A stretch of 64,000 nucleotides of DNA, taken from positions 3,596,001 to 3,660,000 of the forward strand of contig NZ_JAJEJP010000001.1 in the NCBI RefSeq assembly GCF_021390495.1, read 5' to 3'. Source of the DNA: Paraburkholderia sp. ZP32-5. Lineage in GTDB: Bacteria > Pseudomonadota > Gammaproteobacteria > Burkholderiales > Burkholderiaceae. Positions 45,963 to 54,527 of the stretch are shown here, one piece after another; position 1 is the first letter of the stretch, and every line of letters starts with the position of its first letter. Position numbers and translations under genes: made by a program. Under the pieces are notes generated by a model. That model made no database searches. It saw only the letters and a list, made by a program, of their open reading frames with translations, and was not told where the DNA came from.

Positions 45963-46779
45963 AAATGTCACCATCAATTTAGAACGGTTTGTACCATCTT
46001 TTCACGAGCGATAAAAGAGTTCGCTCGCGAAAAATCCTGTTTTCGATTCGCGTTGCTACGTTCATACAACACTTTGTTCGACGGACTGTGTGTGATGCGT
46101 CGAGTGAAGCGTGTCGAATGCGTGTTGAAGATGCGTTGCCGAGGTGCTTCGCGAAGTCGAAGAGCAACGTTGCGTCGTGACGTTTCGCTGCTCTATCTAT
46201 CTGTGTTGCGCAGTGCGTTCGATGCCTGGCTGTCGTACTTGCTGGCGCTTCCACTCGTGCCGCGTGTTGCTCATCGCGACGCCTGGCGGCGAGACGCGCT
46301 GGCTGTTCTGATGCTGGCGCGGGTCGCCGTGAGCGACTGAAGTTCGATGCGGTGTCGTGCGATGCATGTGGCCGCCGATGCTGCTCACTTCGTCGCGCAA
46401 CCTGCCGCTCTTCTGCTGCTCATCTGCAGTTCGCCTGTCGCGCTGGCATCGCTCGATCCATCTCTAGCCGTTGCGCTACGGGTCGATCGACGTGCCCTTC
46501 AGGTGCGATGCCGTGCGCGCTGCGCGCTTCACCTGATGTTGCCGACTGCCGCCGACTGCGTCCTGCAAATTGCGACCTGCTAATTGCGACCTGCCAACCG
46601 CGATCTGCTGACTGCTGTACCGCTTCGTTGCACCGATGAGCAGCGAGACCTCGATCCCGCTCGCCGCTCATCGGCCTGCCTCTACTTCATCGGTGTTGGA
46701 CGCGCCGCTCGCTGGATGCGGGTCATCACCTACCATCCCGCACTGTTAGCAAGCACCGCTCCCGACACTTGCCATCTAC
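45963..46779. other. 817-bp gap between nrdA and nrdB
   Basis: No gene recognised. It contains about four degenerate head-to-tail copies of a 14-bp unit (TGC-AATTGCGACC type, 46563-46618) and a hairpin close to nrdB: TCACGAGCGA (46002-46011) with TCGCTCGCGA (46021-46030), 9 of 10 paired, about 40 bases before the nrdB start. Open frames here lack codon structure. A gap of this size inside nrdAB is unusual. Confidence 0.7.
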
Positions 46780-49700
46780 TTACTGGCAAGCCTCGCACTC
46801 GTCGAAGCCAGGGTCGCCCGGACGCATCATGCACACCGGACCGTCGGCTTCAGGTGCTGCATCGACTGCAATCGCCGTCGATGCGGCAGCAGCAGCCGCG
46901 GCAGCCTGGAAGCCACCCGCCGATCCACCCGCCGCACCGCTCACGCCGAAGCCGCCGGCCGCGCCGCCTGCGTTACCCGAACCCTCGGACCCCGAGCTCA
47001 CCGCGTTCAGCGCGCCGTGCGCGACCGTCGACTTCTCGACGTGCGTCGCCGCCATCGTGCGCAGGTAGTAGGTAGTCTTCAGGCCGCGCAGCCATGCGAG
47101 CTTGTAGATCTCGTCGAGCTTCTTGCCCGACGCGCCCGCCATGTAGATGTTCAGCGACTGCGCCTGGTCGATCCACTTCTGACGACGCGAGGCCGCCTCG
47201 ACGAGCCACACCGGATCGACTTCGAACGCGGTCGCGTAGATCGCGCGCAGGTCGGCCGGGATGCGGTCGATGCGCGACAGCGTGCCGTCGAAGTACTTCA
47301 GGTCGGCGACCATCACTTCGTCCCACAGGCCGCGTGCCTTCAGGTCGCGCACCAGGTAGTCGTTGACCACCGTGAACTCGCCCGACAGGTTCGACTTCAC
47401 ATACAGGTTCTGATAGGTCGGCTCGATACACGCCGACACGCCGATGATGTTCGAGATCGTCGCGGTCGGAGCGATCGCAATACAGTTCGAGTTGCGCATG
47501 CCGTAGGTCGCGATGCGCGAACGCAGCGCGGGCCAGTCCATCGACTCGCTCGAATCCACTTCGACATAACCGCCGCGTGCTTCGGCGAGCAGCGCCACCG
47601 AATCCTGCGGGAGGATGCCGCGATCCCACAGCGAGCCGCGGTAGCTCGAGTAGCGGCCGCGCTCCTCGGCGAGTTCGGTCGACGCGTAGTACGCGTAGTA
47701 GCAGACCGCTTCCATCGAACGGTCGGCGAACTCGACCGCTTCGGCCGACGCGTACGATGTGCGCAGCATGTGCAGGCAGTCCTGGAAGCCCATGATGCCC
47801 ATGCCGACCGGGCGGTGCTTCAGGTTCGAGTTACGCGCCTTGGCGACCGCGTAGTAATTGATGTCGATCACGTTGTCGAGCATGCGCATCGCGACGCTGA
47901 CCGTGCGCTTCAGCTTGTCGTGGTCGAGCGCGAGCGTGCCGTCGGCCTGTTCCTTCAGGTGCGCGACGAGGTTCACCGAGCCGAGGTTACACACGGCGAT
48001 TTCGGTGTCGCTGGTGTTCAGCGTGATTTCCGTGCACAGGTTCGACGAGTGGACGACGCCGACGTGCTGTTGCGGCGAGCGCACATTGCACGGATCCTTG
48101 AACGTGATCCACGGATGGCCGGTTTCGAACAGCATGCCGAGCATCTTGCGCCACAGTTGCGCCGCCGGGATCTTCTTGAACAGCTTGATCTCGCCGCGCG
48201 CGACCTTGTCTTCGTAAGCCGTGTAAGCCGTTTCGAACGCGGCGCCGAACTTGTCGTGCAGGTCCGGGCAGGTGGACGGCGAGAACAGCGTCCAGTCGCC
48301 GCCTTCCATCACGCGCTTCATGAACAGGTCGGGAATCCAGTTCGCGGTGTTCATGTCGTGCGTGCGGCGGCGGTCGTCGCCGGTGTTCTTGCGCAGCTCC
48401 AGGAACTCCTCGATGTCGAGGTGCCACGATTCGAGGTACGCGCACACCGCGCCCTTGCGCTTGCCGCCCTGGTTCACGGCGACCGCCGTGTCGTTGACGA
48501 CCTTCAGGAACGGCACCACGCCCTGCGACTTGCCGTTGGTGCCCTTGATGTGCGAGCCGAGCGCGCGCACGCGCGTCCAGTCGTTGCCGAGACCGCCGGC
48601 GAACTTCGACAGCAGCGCGTTTTCCTTCAGCGCTTCGTAGATGCCGTCGAGGTCGTCATCGACCGTGGTCAGGTAGCACGACGACAGCTGCGAGCGGCGC
48701 GTGCCCGAGTTGAACAGCGTCGGCGTCGAGCTCATGAAGTCGAAGCTCGACAGCACGTTGTAGAACTCGATCGCGCGCGCTTCGCGGTCGATCTCGCCCA
48801 GCGACAGGCCCATCGCGACACGCATAAAGAATGCCTGCGGCATTTCGATACGCACGTTGTCGTGATGCAGGAAGTAGCGGTCATACAGCGTCTGCAGGCC
48901 GAGGTAGCCGAACTGCAGGTCGCGGTTCGCGTCGAGCGCGGCGCCGAGGCGCTTCAGGTCGAACTGCAGCAGCTTGTCGTCGAGCAGCTCGGCTTGCACG
49001 CCGCGCTTGATGAACTGCGGGAAGTACTCGGCGTAGCGCTCGCCCATTTCGGCTTGCGTGACTTCCTCTTCGAGGATCTCGCGGCGGATCGTGTGCAGCA
49101 GGATGCGCGCGGTGGCCTGGCTGTACGCCGGATCCTTTTCGATCATCGTGCGGGCTGCGAGGATGGCCGAGTCGTAGACCTGGCTCATCGGCACACCGTC
49201 GTACAGGTTCTTCACCGTTTCCGCGACGATCGGCTCGGCGCTCACCGCGTCGCCCAGGTTCGCGCACGCGGACTCGATGATGCCGCGCAGCGCCGCCATG
49301 TCGAGCGGGCGCGTCACGCCGTTGTCGGTCACGTTCAGACCCGGCGTGCTGGCGGCCTCGGTGTGGTCATCATGCGCGCGCGCCTGGTTGCGCTTCTCGC
49401 GGTACAGCACGTACGCACGCGCGACGTTGTGTTCGCCGCCACGCATCAGCGCGAGCTCGACCTGATCCTGGATGTCTTCGATATGGAACGTGCCGCCGTT
49501 CGGGCGGCTGCGCAGCAGCGCGCGCACCACGCTCTGCGTGAGTTGCTCGACCAGTTCGCGCACTCGCGCCGACGCCGCGCCCTGCCCGCCGTTGACGGCG
49601 AGGAACGCCTTCGTCACGGCGATCGCGATTTTCGACGGCTCGAACGACACTACGCTGCCGTTGCGGCGGATCACCTTGTAGTCGGCGTAGCTCGCTTGCG

Positions 49701-49791
49701 GGGCGAGCGCCTGCGTGCCCTGAGTCTGGCCGAACGCATGGCCAGTCGGTGAGCCCTCGTAACGGGTCGTCACGTTGTCGGTGGTTTGCAT
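46780..49791 (-). CDS. nrdA: Ribonucleotide reductase class Ia, alpha subunit
   Basis: Catalytic R1 subunit reducing ribonucleoside diphosphates. The 1003-residue protein has an N-terminal ATP cone (about 38-130, YKVIRRNGSVVSFEPSKIAIA), active-site elements SSCYLTTVDDDLDGIYEAL (cysteine) and NLCTEITLNTSDTEIAVCN (N, C, E and partner cysteine) and PTATISNIIGVSACIEP. The C-terminus carries the mobile redox pair CEAC after an unusual Gly/Ala-rich linker (about residues 930-980). Length exceeds E. coli NrdA (761). ATG is preferred to an upstream TTG by an AGGAG 8 bases away. The promoter region is described separately. Confidence 0.97.
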   Translation of the reverse strand: MQTTDNVTTRYEGSPTGHAFGQTQGTQALAPQASYADYKVIRRNGSVVSFEPSKIAIAVTKAFLAVNGGQGAASARVRELVEQLTQSVVRALLRSRPNGGTFHIEDIQDQVELALMRGGEHNVARAYVLYREKRNQARAHDDHTEAASTPGLNVTDNGVTRPLDMAALRGIIESACANLGDAVSAEPIVAETVKNLYDGVPMSQVYDSAILAARTMIEKDPAYSQATARILLHTIRREILEEEVTQAEMGERYAEYFPQFIKRGVQAELLDDKLLQFDLKRLGAALDANRDLQFGYLGLQTLYDRYFLHHDNVRIEMPQAFFMRVAMGLSLGEIDREARAIEFYNVLSSFDFMSSTPTLFNSGTRRSQLSSCYLTTVDDDLDGIYEALKENALLSKFAGGLGNDWTRVRALGSHIKGTNGKSQGVVPFLKVVNDTAVAVNQGGKRKGAVCAYLESWHLDIEEFLELRKNTGDDRRRTHDMNTANWIPDLFMKRVMEGGDWTLFSPSTCPDLHDKFGAAFETAYTAYEDKVARGEIKLFKKIPAAQLWRKMLGMLFETGHPWITFKDPCNVRSPQQHVGVVHSSNLCTEITLNTSDTEIAVCNLGSVNLVAHLKEQADGTLALDHDKLKRTVSVAMRMLDNVIDINYYAVAKARNSNLKHRPVGMGIMGFQDCLHMLRTSYASAEAVEFADRSMEAVCYYAYYASTELAEERGRYSSYRGSLWDRGILPQDSVALLAEARGGYVEVDSSESMDWPALRSRIATYGMRNSNCIAIAPTATISNIIGVSACIEPTYQNLYVKSNLSGEFTVVNDYLVRDLKARGLWDEVMVADLKYFDGTLSRIDRIPADLRAIYATAFEVDPVWLVEAASRRQKWIDQAQSLNIYMAGASGKKLDEIYKLAWLRGLKTTYYLRTMAATHVEKSTVAHGALNAVSSGSEGSGNAGGAAGGFGVSGAAGGSAGGFQAAAAAAAASTAIAVDAAPEADGPVCMMRPGDPGFDECEACQ

Positions 49792-49834
49792 GTGCAAAGC
49801 TCCTGGTCTTGGAAATGGCGGCGAGTGCCGCGGA

Positions 49835-49969
49835 TTAAATCGAACGCCGCGCCTCCGCGAGCGCGAGCGATGAGGTGCGGGAAAGCCCGCTGAGCCGGTT
49901 GGCGGGATGCGAGTACGAGGAAGCCTGATTCGATTTGATGTCGGTCTTCATCGGGTATGTCGCGATCAC
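49835..49969 (-). CDS. Possible 44-residue small ORF in the nrdA leader
   Basis: GTG start preceded by AAAGGA at 7 bases, 45 codons including TAA, ending 43 bases before nrdA. The peptide opens MIATYPMKTDIKSNQASSYS and is Ser-rich with a basic C-terminal half (ALAEARRSI end). It lies in the roughly 370-base transcribed leader predicted for nrdA. No domain is recognised. It could be a real small protein, a leader peptide tuning nrdA, or chance; the ribosome site is the main support. Confidence 0.4.
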   Translation of the reverse strand: MIATYPMKTDIKSNQASSYSHPANRLSGLSRTSSLALAEARRSI

Positions 49970-50107
49970 TGGCTGGTCCTTTCCCGAATGCTGCTGGATG
50001 CCGCCGGAGATCCCCTACCGGCCGTGCCCCAGGAATTTTTTTAGCTGGCCTGGAATGCTTGCGGCGCCGTACTCGGGGAGCGGGGCGCCGCGGACTTATA
50101 CACTCAG

Positions 50108-50128
50108 TTATTCACATGGTTATGCACA
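50108..50128 (-). promoter_or_regulatory. Two DnaA boxes ahead of nrdA
   Basis: TTATTCACA (50108-50116) and TTATGCACA (50120-50128) both match TTATNCACA exactly, in the same orientation, 12 bases apart, just downstream of the nrdA start point. DnaA controls nrdAB in E. coli through such boxes. Confidence 0.65.
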
Positions 50129-50132
50129 GATG

Positions 50133-50179
50133 ACACAAGATGTAGTGCAAAACCGTGTTTGTGGCACCAAGTATAGTGG
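50133..50179 (-). promoter_or_regulatory. NrdR box pair ahead of nrdA
   Basis: Box 1, ACACAAGATGTAGTGC (50133-50148), matches the NrdR consensus at about 13 of 16 positions. Box 2, GCACCAAGTATAGTGG (50164-50179), is weaker. They start 31 bp apart, three helical turns, as in known NrdR pairs. Box 2 overlaps the -10. Confidence 0.7.
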
Positions 50180-50197
50180 AGATTCGAGACAGGTCAA
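50170..50197 (-). promoter_or_regulatory. nrdA promoter
   Basis: Minus-strand TTGACC (50192-50197) and TATACT (50170-50175) are 16 bases apart, giving a start near 50163 and a leader of about 370 bases. The -10 is inside the second NrdR box. The 525-bp gap 49792-50316 holds this promoter, the boxes and the small ORF. Confidence 0.6.
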
Positions 50198-50316
50198 ATC
50201 GTTTTATTTGCTGCTGACGTATTGACTTTTGGCTCGCGCGGCGCGCATGCGCTCTCCCCGCGGAAGCAGGCCACGCCTCGTTCCGCGCACTTCACACGAA
50301 TTCAGACGAACGGCGA

Positions 50317-50913
50317 TTAGCGGGTATCGGAAAACTTGAGATAGGGGAAATACCGAGCGTCGAGCGAGGTCTCGCGTTGCAGCCGTGACCACTCGAAATG
50401 TGGACCGGGATCGGTCTTGCGAAGCGGCGCGATGTCGGAATGGCCGGCGAGCGCATCGATCGGATAGTGCGAGTTCAGCGCGCTGACGAGCGCGGCGAGC
50501 GTGCGGTATTGCGCCGCCTCGAAGGCAGTGGTGTCGCTGCCCTCGAGCTCGATCCCGATCGAGAAATCATTGCAGCGCTCGCGGCCGAAAAAATTCGACG
50601 GCCCCGCATGCCACGCGCGCTCGTTGCACGACACGAACTGTTCGAGCGCACCGTCGCGCAGAATCACGAAATGCGCGGACACGCGCACGCCGCGCAGATG
50701 GGTGTCGTAGTAGGGATGGGCGTCGCAGTCGAGCGTGTTCTGGAACAGCTCGGCAATCGCGGTGCCGCCGAACTGGTTCGGCGGCAGGCTGATGTTGTGG
50801 ACGACGATCAGCGTCGGCACCGCGCCTTGCGGCCGTGCCTCGAAGTTCGGAGACGGGAGCTTGCGCGCGGCGGGAACCCAACCGTCGGGATCGACGGTGA
50901 ACGCTTCGCTCAT
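50317..50913 (-). CDS. ampD: 1,6-anhydro-N-acetylmuramyl-L-alanine amidase AmpD
   Basis: Cytosolic zinc amidase of cell-wall recycling, splitting anhydroMurNAc from its peptide and so lowering the inducer of AmpC. The 198-residue amidase_2 protein has VHNISLPPNQFGG (zinc His near 41), RAWHAGPSNFFGRERCNDFSIGIE (about 94-118) and LAGHSDIAPLRKTDPGPHFEW (His and Asp ligands near 155-170). Its start overlaps the end of the PP0621-type gene by four bases. Mpl elsewhere in the window uses the released peptide. Confidence 0.95.
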   Translation of the reverse strand: MSEAFTVDPDGWVPAARKLPSPNFEARPQGAVPTLIVVHNISLPPNQFGGTAIAELFQNTLDCDAHPYYDTHLRGVRVSAHFVILRDGALEQFVSCNERAWHAGPSNFFGRERCNDFSIGIELEGSDTTAFEAAQYRTLAALVSALNSHYPIDALAGHSDIAPLRKTDPGPHFEWSRLQRETSLDARYFPYLKFSDTR

Positions 50914-51236
50914 CGGGCGTCACGTCCCGACGGACGCGCGCCGTGGCGCTGCGCGTGCGCGGCGCAGCAGAACACCTGGCCTGCCACACTGACCGAATCG
51001 CTCTTCGGCGCATGCACGCCGCACTCGACGCAGCGGATCATCGGCTCGGCGAGCTGCGGCGGCGCACTGGCGCCGCTCGCCCCACGGGCACCGCCGTTCG
51101 CGGCACCATTCGCACCACGGCCGTCCTGCGCACCGGAGCCGGTGCGCTGCGCGGTTTGCGCGTCGTGACGGCGCAGCGCCTTCACGAGCCATTGGCCGAC
51201 GATGAACAGCAAGATCAGCAAAAAGATTTGTCGCAT
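50910..51236 (-). CDS. PP0621-family small membrane protein
   Basis: A 108-residue protein with an N-terminal membrane helix (IFLLILLFIVGQWLVKAL), a Gly/Ala-rich linker (about 35-60) and a C-terminal cysteine cluster (IRCVECGVHAPKSDS, then FCCAAHAQRHG) suggesting metal binding. This pattern is seen in a conserved proteobacterial family of unknown function. It lies between the CcsA-like gene and ampD, overlapping ampD by four bases and starting ten bases after the CcsA stop. Confidence 0.8.
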   Translation of the reverse strand: MRQIFLLILLFIVGQWLVKALRRHDAQTAQRTGSGAQDGRGANGAANGGARGASGASAPPQLAEPMIRCVECGVHAPKSDSVSVAGQVFCCAAHAQRHGARPSGRDAR

Positions 51237-51246
51237 GGAGACACGC

Positions 51247-52176
51247 TCACACTACAGGCCGGTGCAACAGCACCTCGAAAACGAAACGGCTGCCGACGTA
51301 CGCGAGCAACAGCGCGACGAACGAGGCCAGCACCCAGCGCAATGCCGCACGGCCGCGCCAGCCGGATACCTTGCGCGCGGTCAGCAGCGCGCCGAACATC
51401 ACCCACGAAAGAATCGCGAACACGGTCTTGTGATCGAGCCGCAATGCACGGTCGATCAGTTGCTCGCTAAACAGAATGCCGGAGACGAGCGTCAGCGTGA
51501 GCAGCACGAAGCCGGCGCCGATCAGGCGGAACAACAGCTTTTCGAGCGTGAGCAGCGGCGGCAGCGTGTCGAGCCAGCTCGACCACCAGCCGTTGCCGGC
51601 TGCTGCCGCATGACGCTGCGCGAGGCCGCCGCGCATCGAATGCAAACGCCGCTCGACCGCCAGCATCAGCACCGCGTGCAACGCCGCGATCGCGAACAGA
51701 CCGTACGCGATGTTGGCGATCAGAAAGTGCAGCTTGAACATCGGCGCGGCCGCGTACGGCAGCACGCGCACGCCGTTGAACGCGAGCGGCAGCAGCGAAG
51801 CGACGCATGCGAGCGGCAGCACGAGCAGCCGCAAGCCATCGAGCGGGAAGAAGAAGCTCTCTATCCAGTAGATGCCGGCGCCGAGCCAGAACATCGCCGA
51901 CAGTGCGAACGCGAAGCCGAACACCATCGCGTTCTGAGGGAAGATCGTGGTGTGCAGCAGCACGCCGTGCGCGAGCAGCGCGACGAACAGCAGCGCGCGC
52001 CCCGGCGCGCTCATGCCGGAGGCCGCCGAAACGCCGGCGCCCGGTGCACCGCCGGCGGGCAGAGGCGGCACGCTCTCGAGCAGCGGACGCACGGCCGCGT
52101 GCCGGTGCGAGCGCCACCCGGCCACGGCAAGGCCGCCGTAGAGAAGCGCGGTGAGGGCATACAGTACAATATCCAT
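51247..52176 (-). CDS. CcsA/YpjD-type cytochrome c assembly membrane protein
   Basis: Polytopic inner-membrane protein of 309 residues with about eight hydrophobic segments (ALLFVALLAHGVLLHTTIF, FLIANIAYGLFAIAALHAV, KTVFAILSWVMFGALL). It belongs to the CcsA/ResC/YpjD superfamily linked to haem handling. The W-rich haem motif of true CcsA was not clearly seen, so it fits the YpjD branch, known next to ffh in many proteobacteria. It is divergent from ffh here. Confidence 0.87.
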   Translation of the reverse strand: MDIVLYALTALLYGGLAVAGWRSHRHAAVRPLLESVPPLPAGGAPGAGVSAASGMSAPGRALLFVALLAHGVLLHTTIFPQNAMVFGFAFALSAMFWLGAGIYWIESFFFPLDGLRLLVLPLACVASLLPLAFNGVRVLPYAAAPMFKLHFLIANIAYGLFAIAALHAVLMLAVERRLHSMRGGLAQRHAAAAGNGWWSSWLDTLPPLLTLEKLLFRLIGAGFVLLTLTLVSGILFSEQLIDRALRLDHKTVFAILSWVMFGALLTARKVSGWRGRAALRWVLASFVALLLAYVGSRFVFEVLLHRPVV

Positions 52177-52266
52177 ATTCGAAGTTTACACTAGGCCCCT
52201 ACTCCGCGACGTCTTGTACTTCGGTACTTCGCGCGCTGCCCGGGGCCGCACCGCTCATCGCTCCCC

Positions 52267-53634
52267 ATGCTCGACAATCTGACTCAACGGATGGCGCGCG
52301 TCGTCAAGACGCTGCGCGGCGAAGCCCGGCTCACCGAGGCCAACACCCAGGAAATGCTGCGCGAAGTGCGTCTCGCACTGCTCGAGGCCGACGTGGCGCT
52401 GCCCGTCGTGCGCGAGTTCATCGCGAAGGTCAAGGAGAAGGCGCTCGGCGAGGAAGTGATCAGCAGCCTGTCGCCGGGTCAGGCGCTCGTCGGCGTGGTG
52501 CAGCGCGAGCTGACCGCGGTGATCGGCGGCGATTACGAAGGCAAGGCATCCGAGCTCAATCTCGCGGTCACGCCGCCCGCGATCATCCTGATGGCGGGTT
52601 TGCAGGGCGCCGGTAAGACGACCACGGTCGGCAAGCTCGCGAAGCTGCTGCGCGAGAAGTACAAGAAGAAGGTGCTGACGGTTTCGTGCGACGTCTATCG
52701 TCCCGCCGCTATCGCGCAGTTGAAAACGGTGACCGAGCAGGTCGGCGCCGACTTCTTCCCGTCCGAGCCGAACCAGAAGCCGGTCGACATCGCGCGCGCC
52801 GCGGTCGATTGGGCCAAGCGCCACTACCACGACGTGCTGCTGGTCGACACGGCCGGCCGTCTCGGTATCGACGAAGCGATGATGCAGGAAATCGCCGCGC
52901 TGCACGCCGAACTGAAGCCGGCCGAAACGCTGTTCGTCGTCGATGCGATGCTCGGTCAGGACGCGGTCAACACAGCGAAGGCGTTCAGCGATGCGCTGCC
53001 GCTCACCGGCGTCGTGCTCACCAAGCTCGACGGCGACTCGCGCGGTGGCGCGGCGCTGTCGGTGCGTCACGTGACGGGCAAGCCGGTCAAGTTCGTCGGT
53101 GTCGCCGAAAAGCTCGACGGTCTCGAAGTGTTCCACCCGGACCGGATGGCGAGCCGGATTCTCGGCATGGGCGACATCCTCGCGCTCGTCGAGGAAGCGC
53201 AACGCGGCGTCGACGTGCAAGCCGCGCAGAAGCTCGCCGACAAGGTCAAGAAGGGCGGCGACTTCGATCTGAACGATTTCCGCGCGCAGCTCACGCAAAT
53301 GAAAGGCATGGGCGGCCTGTCGTCGCTGATGGACAAACTGCCCGCGCAGTTCCAGCAGGCCGCGGCCGGCGCCGACATGAGCCAGGCGGAAAAGCAGATG
53401 CGCCGCATGGAAGGCATCATCAATTCGATGACCCCGACCGAGCGCGCCAAGCCCGAACTGATCAAGGCGACTCGCAAGCGCCGCATCGCCGCGGGCGCGG
53501 GCGTGCAGGTGCAGGAGGTCAACCGGATGCTGAACCAGTACGAGCAGATGCGCACGATGATGAAAAAGCTCAAGGGCGGCAACCTGCAGAAGATGATGCG
53601 CGGTATGAAGGGCATGATGCCCGGCATGCGCTAA
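52267..53634 (+). CDS. ffh: Signal recognition particle protein Ffh
   Basis: GTPase that targets membrane proteins with 4.5S RNA. The 455-residue protein has the N domain (MLDNLTQRMARVVKTLRGEA), G1 loop GLQGAGKTTTVGKLA near 105, DTAGRLGIDEAMMQE near 195, TKLDGDSRGGAALS near 250 and the Met-rich M domain (about 330-455, ending MRGMKGMMPGMR). It is followed by a 134-bp gap and then hpt. Confidence 0.97.
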   Translation: MLDNLTQRMARVVKTLRGEARLTEANTQEMLREVRLALLEADVALPVVREFIAKVKEKALGEEVISSLSPGQALVGVVQRELTAVIGGDYEGKASELNLAVTPPAIILMAGLQGAGKTTTVGKLAKLLREKYKKKVLTVSCDVYRPAAIAQLKTVTEQVGADFFPSEPNQKPVDIARAAVDWAKRHYHDVLLVDTAGRLGIDEAMMQEIAALHAELKPAETLFVVDAMLGQDAVNTAKAFSDALPLTGVVLTKLDGDSRGGAALSVRHVTGKPVKFVGVAEKLDGLEVFHPDRMASRILGMGDILALVEEAQRGVDVQAAQKLADKVKKGGDFDLNDFRAQLTQMKGMGGLSSLMDKLPAQFQQAAAGADMSQAEKQMRRMEGIINSMTPTERAKPELIKATRKRRIAAGAGVQVQEVNRMLNQYEQMRTMMKKLKGGNLQKMMRGMKGMMPGMR

Positions 53635-53768
53635 GCTTGATGGGACGGCGCGGCTGACTTCGGACTCGCGCGGGTTTATTCTGTACCGCGTGCCGCCGTC
53701 CGCCGCAGGAACGTCCTTCGGGGCGCGCCCATTCACACTATGTATACAGTTATCGCCCGTCAGACGTC

Positions 53769-54320
53769 ATGAACCGCGAAGAAGCCCTCCATATTTTTCA
53801 ACATTCCGAAGAGATCGTTTCGGCTCCGGACGTCACTGCGTCGATCGCCCGCATGGCGGGCGCCATCCGCGACGAGATGAGCGAGGACTTCCCGCTCGTG
53901 CTGTCGGTGATGGGCGGCGCCGCGGTGTTCACCGGCATGCTGCTGCCGCACCTCGATTTCCCGCTCGAATTCGACTACATCCACCTGACGCGTTATCGCA
54001 ACAGCACGCAAGGCAGCAATGAGATGCAGTGGCGTGTCGCGCCGGCCGAGTCGGTCAAGGATCGTGTCGTGCTCGTGCTCGACGACATCCTCGACGAAGG
54101 CGAAACGATGGCCGCGATCCGCGACCGCATCCTCGCGATGGGGGCGAAGCGTTTCCTGTCCGCAGTGCTGTGCGAGAAGACCATTCCGAAGGCCAAGCCG
54201 CTGCGTCCCGATTACTGCGGCTTCGAAGTGCCGGATCGTTATGTGTTCGGCTGCGGGATGGATGCGAAGGGATATTGGCGTAACCTGCCGACCATTCGTG
54301 CGCTGACCGACGGGGCTTGA
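53769..54320 (+). CDS. hpt: Hypoxanthine-guanine phosphoribosyltransferase
   Basis: Salvages hypoxanthine and guanine with PRPP. The 183-residue protein carries the PRPP motif VVLVLDDILDEGETMAAI near residue 100, the flexible-loop segment HLTRYRNSTQGSNEM near 75 and the base-binding YVFGCGMDAKGYWRNLP near 160. The ATG at 53769 gives MNREEALHIF. It lies alone between ffh and a bidirectional terminator. Confidence 0.92.
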   Translation: MNREEALHIFQHSEEIVSAPDVTASIARMAGAIRDEMSEDFPLVLSVMGGAAVFTGMLLPHLDFPLEFDYIHLTRYRNSTQGSNEMQWRVAPAESVKDRVVLVLDDILDEGETMAAIRDRILAMGAKRFLSAVLCEKTIPKAKPLRPDYCGFEVPDRYVFGCGMDAKGYWRNLPTIRALTDGA

Positions 54321-54448
54321 GCGAACGCGCAATCAGCGTGCAGGTGGGTGTGAGTGCTTTGCGTAGCGTAGGCGGCCCTCCATGCCCGTACCGCGCGGCA
54401 CGCTGGTTTTGATATTGATCCGGCTTTTGCCCGCCTCTTTACCGGCGT

Positions 54449-54479
54449 AAAAAAAGCGGCCTGCGTGGCCGCTTTTTTT
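54449..54479. terminator. Bidirectional terminator
   Basis: AGCGGCC (54455-54461) and GGCCGCT (54467-54473) form a 7-bp stem flanked by an A-run and seven T. It serves hpt from the left and the marC-type gene from the right. Confidence 0.88.
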
Positions 54480-54527
54480 ATGGCTGCGTCGGCGGCATGC
54501 TTGCTTATGTGCCTACCGCTTGCCGCA

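Noticed and set aside
45979..46671. Short minus-strand frames between nrdA and nrdB
   Set aside because: They lack codon structure and ribosome sites, and one spans the degenerate 14-bp repeats.
47017..49752. 911-codon plus-strand frame opposite nrdA
   Set aside because: Shadow of nrdA codon usage; no ribosome site and no recognisable domain.
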